Part shown: piece after piece, positions 63,936 through 64,000 of the stretch | Layout: every line of letters begins with the position of its first letter | Position numbering within the stretch: position 1 is the first letter of the stretch | Assembly (NCBI RefSeq): GCF_019925205.1 | Contig: NC_083564.1 | Coordinates: forward strand, 31,224,447-31,288,446 | DNA: 64,000 bases | Origin: Metopolophium dirhodum | Lineage: Eukaryota; Arthropoda; Insecta; Hemiptera; Aphididae | Direction of reading: 5' to 3' | Position numbers and translations under genes: made by a program | The notes under the pieces: model-generated | Database searches by the model: none | What the model was told of the DNA's origin: nothing | Seen by the model: the letters and a program-made list of their open reading frames with translations, nothing else

Positions 63936-64000
63936 ATTGGCGCAACTAGGTGAGGGGGCTTAGCCCCCCCCCCCCCCCAACTAAGATTTATCCCCCCAAA
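63936..64000 (+). mobile_element. Decayed TIR repeat with poly-C, cut by window end
   Basis: GGCGCAACTAGGTGAGGGGG is followed by TTAGC and a 15-base C run (63964-63978). This resembles a family whose other pieces are seen near 50790 and 59462. It continues beyond the window. Confidence 0.35.

Overview
This looks like a piece of insect nuclear genome, most probably an aphid. The evidence is very AT-rich DNA with many microsatellites, TAGGTACCTA-type motifs throughout, large intron-like spaces and many short inverted-repeat transposon relics. There is also an odorant-receptor (7tm_6) relic whose N-terminus resembles aphid receptors as I remember them. The species assignment is inference. Most of the 64 kb is non-coding. 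Long open frames are rare, and the genes that can be supported were found by reading splice junctions rather than ORFs.

Three contigs are joined by two gaps of exactly 500 N (5771-6270 and 40811-41310). The first 5769 bases are a near-identical reverse complement of 34880-40636, with a net length difference of only 12 bp. The match runs to the very edge of the first contig, and the other copy ends 174 bp before the second gap. This is the pattern of an unmerged contig overlap (two haplotypes or a missed join) and need not be a real inverted duplication. Both arms carry the same nested repeats: the R1 family with a 918-bp tandem period, a foldback element fused to a truncated long-TIR element, and a hAT-like MITE with a perfect 8-bp target duplication. 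Both also carry the same TATA box plus first coding exon.

The best gene is on the minus strand from about 36010 to 32400. A TATA box, a 12-nt first coding exon (MNRL), a signal-peptide exon (33774-33895) and a last exon (32462-32708) join in phase to give a 126-residue secreted protein with six C-terminal cysteines. A second, strongly diverged last exon of exactly the same length (247 nt, open, same acceptor context) lies 1.56 kb downstream at 30899-31145 in a tandem duplication. This looks like either mutually exclusive terminal exons or a recent gene fragment. The small, secreted, fast-diverging type is what is seen in insect salivary effectors or venom-like peptides, but no function can be assigned. 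An unrelated orphan exon (34284-34454, minus) sits inside the first intron.

Other coding traces are an odorant-receptor pseudogene on the plus strand (17546-18850) with two frameshifts and a TIR element inserted in it, and a GPCR seventh-helix-like exon with an NPxxY motif (about 49718-49860, plus). A few short open frames could not be identified.

The remainder is transposon and repeat debris. It includes two related TTA-flanked MITE families (42.9, 52.0, 58.5 and 59.8 kb), SINE/RTE-like copies (7.4-8.4 kb), a long hairpin (29.73-30.00 kb), a four-copy degenerate repeat series (19.9-26.6 kb), a ~130-bp tandem repeat (53.57-53.92 kb), a Tigger/pogo-like end (63.78 kb) and simple repeats. No rRNA, tRNA or CRISPR was seen.
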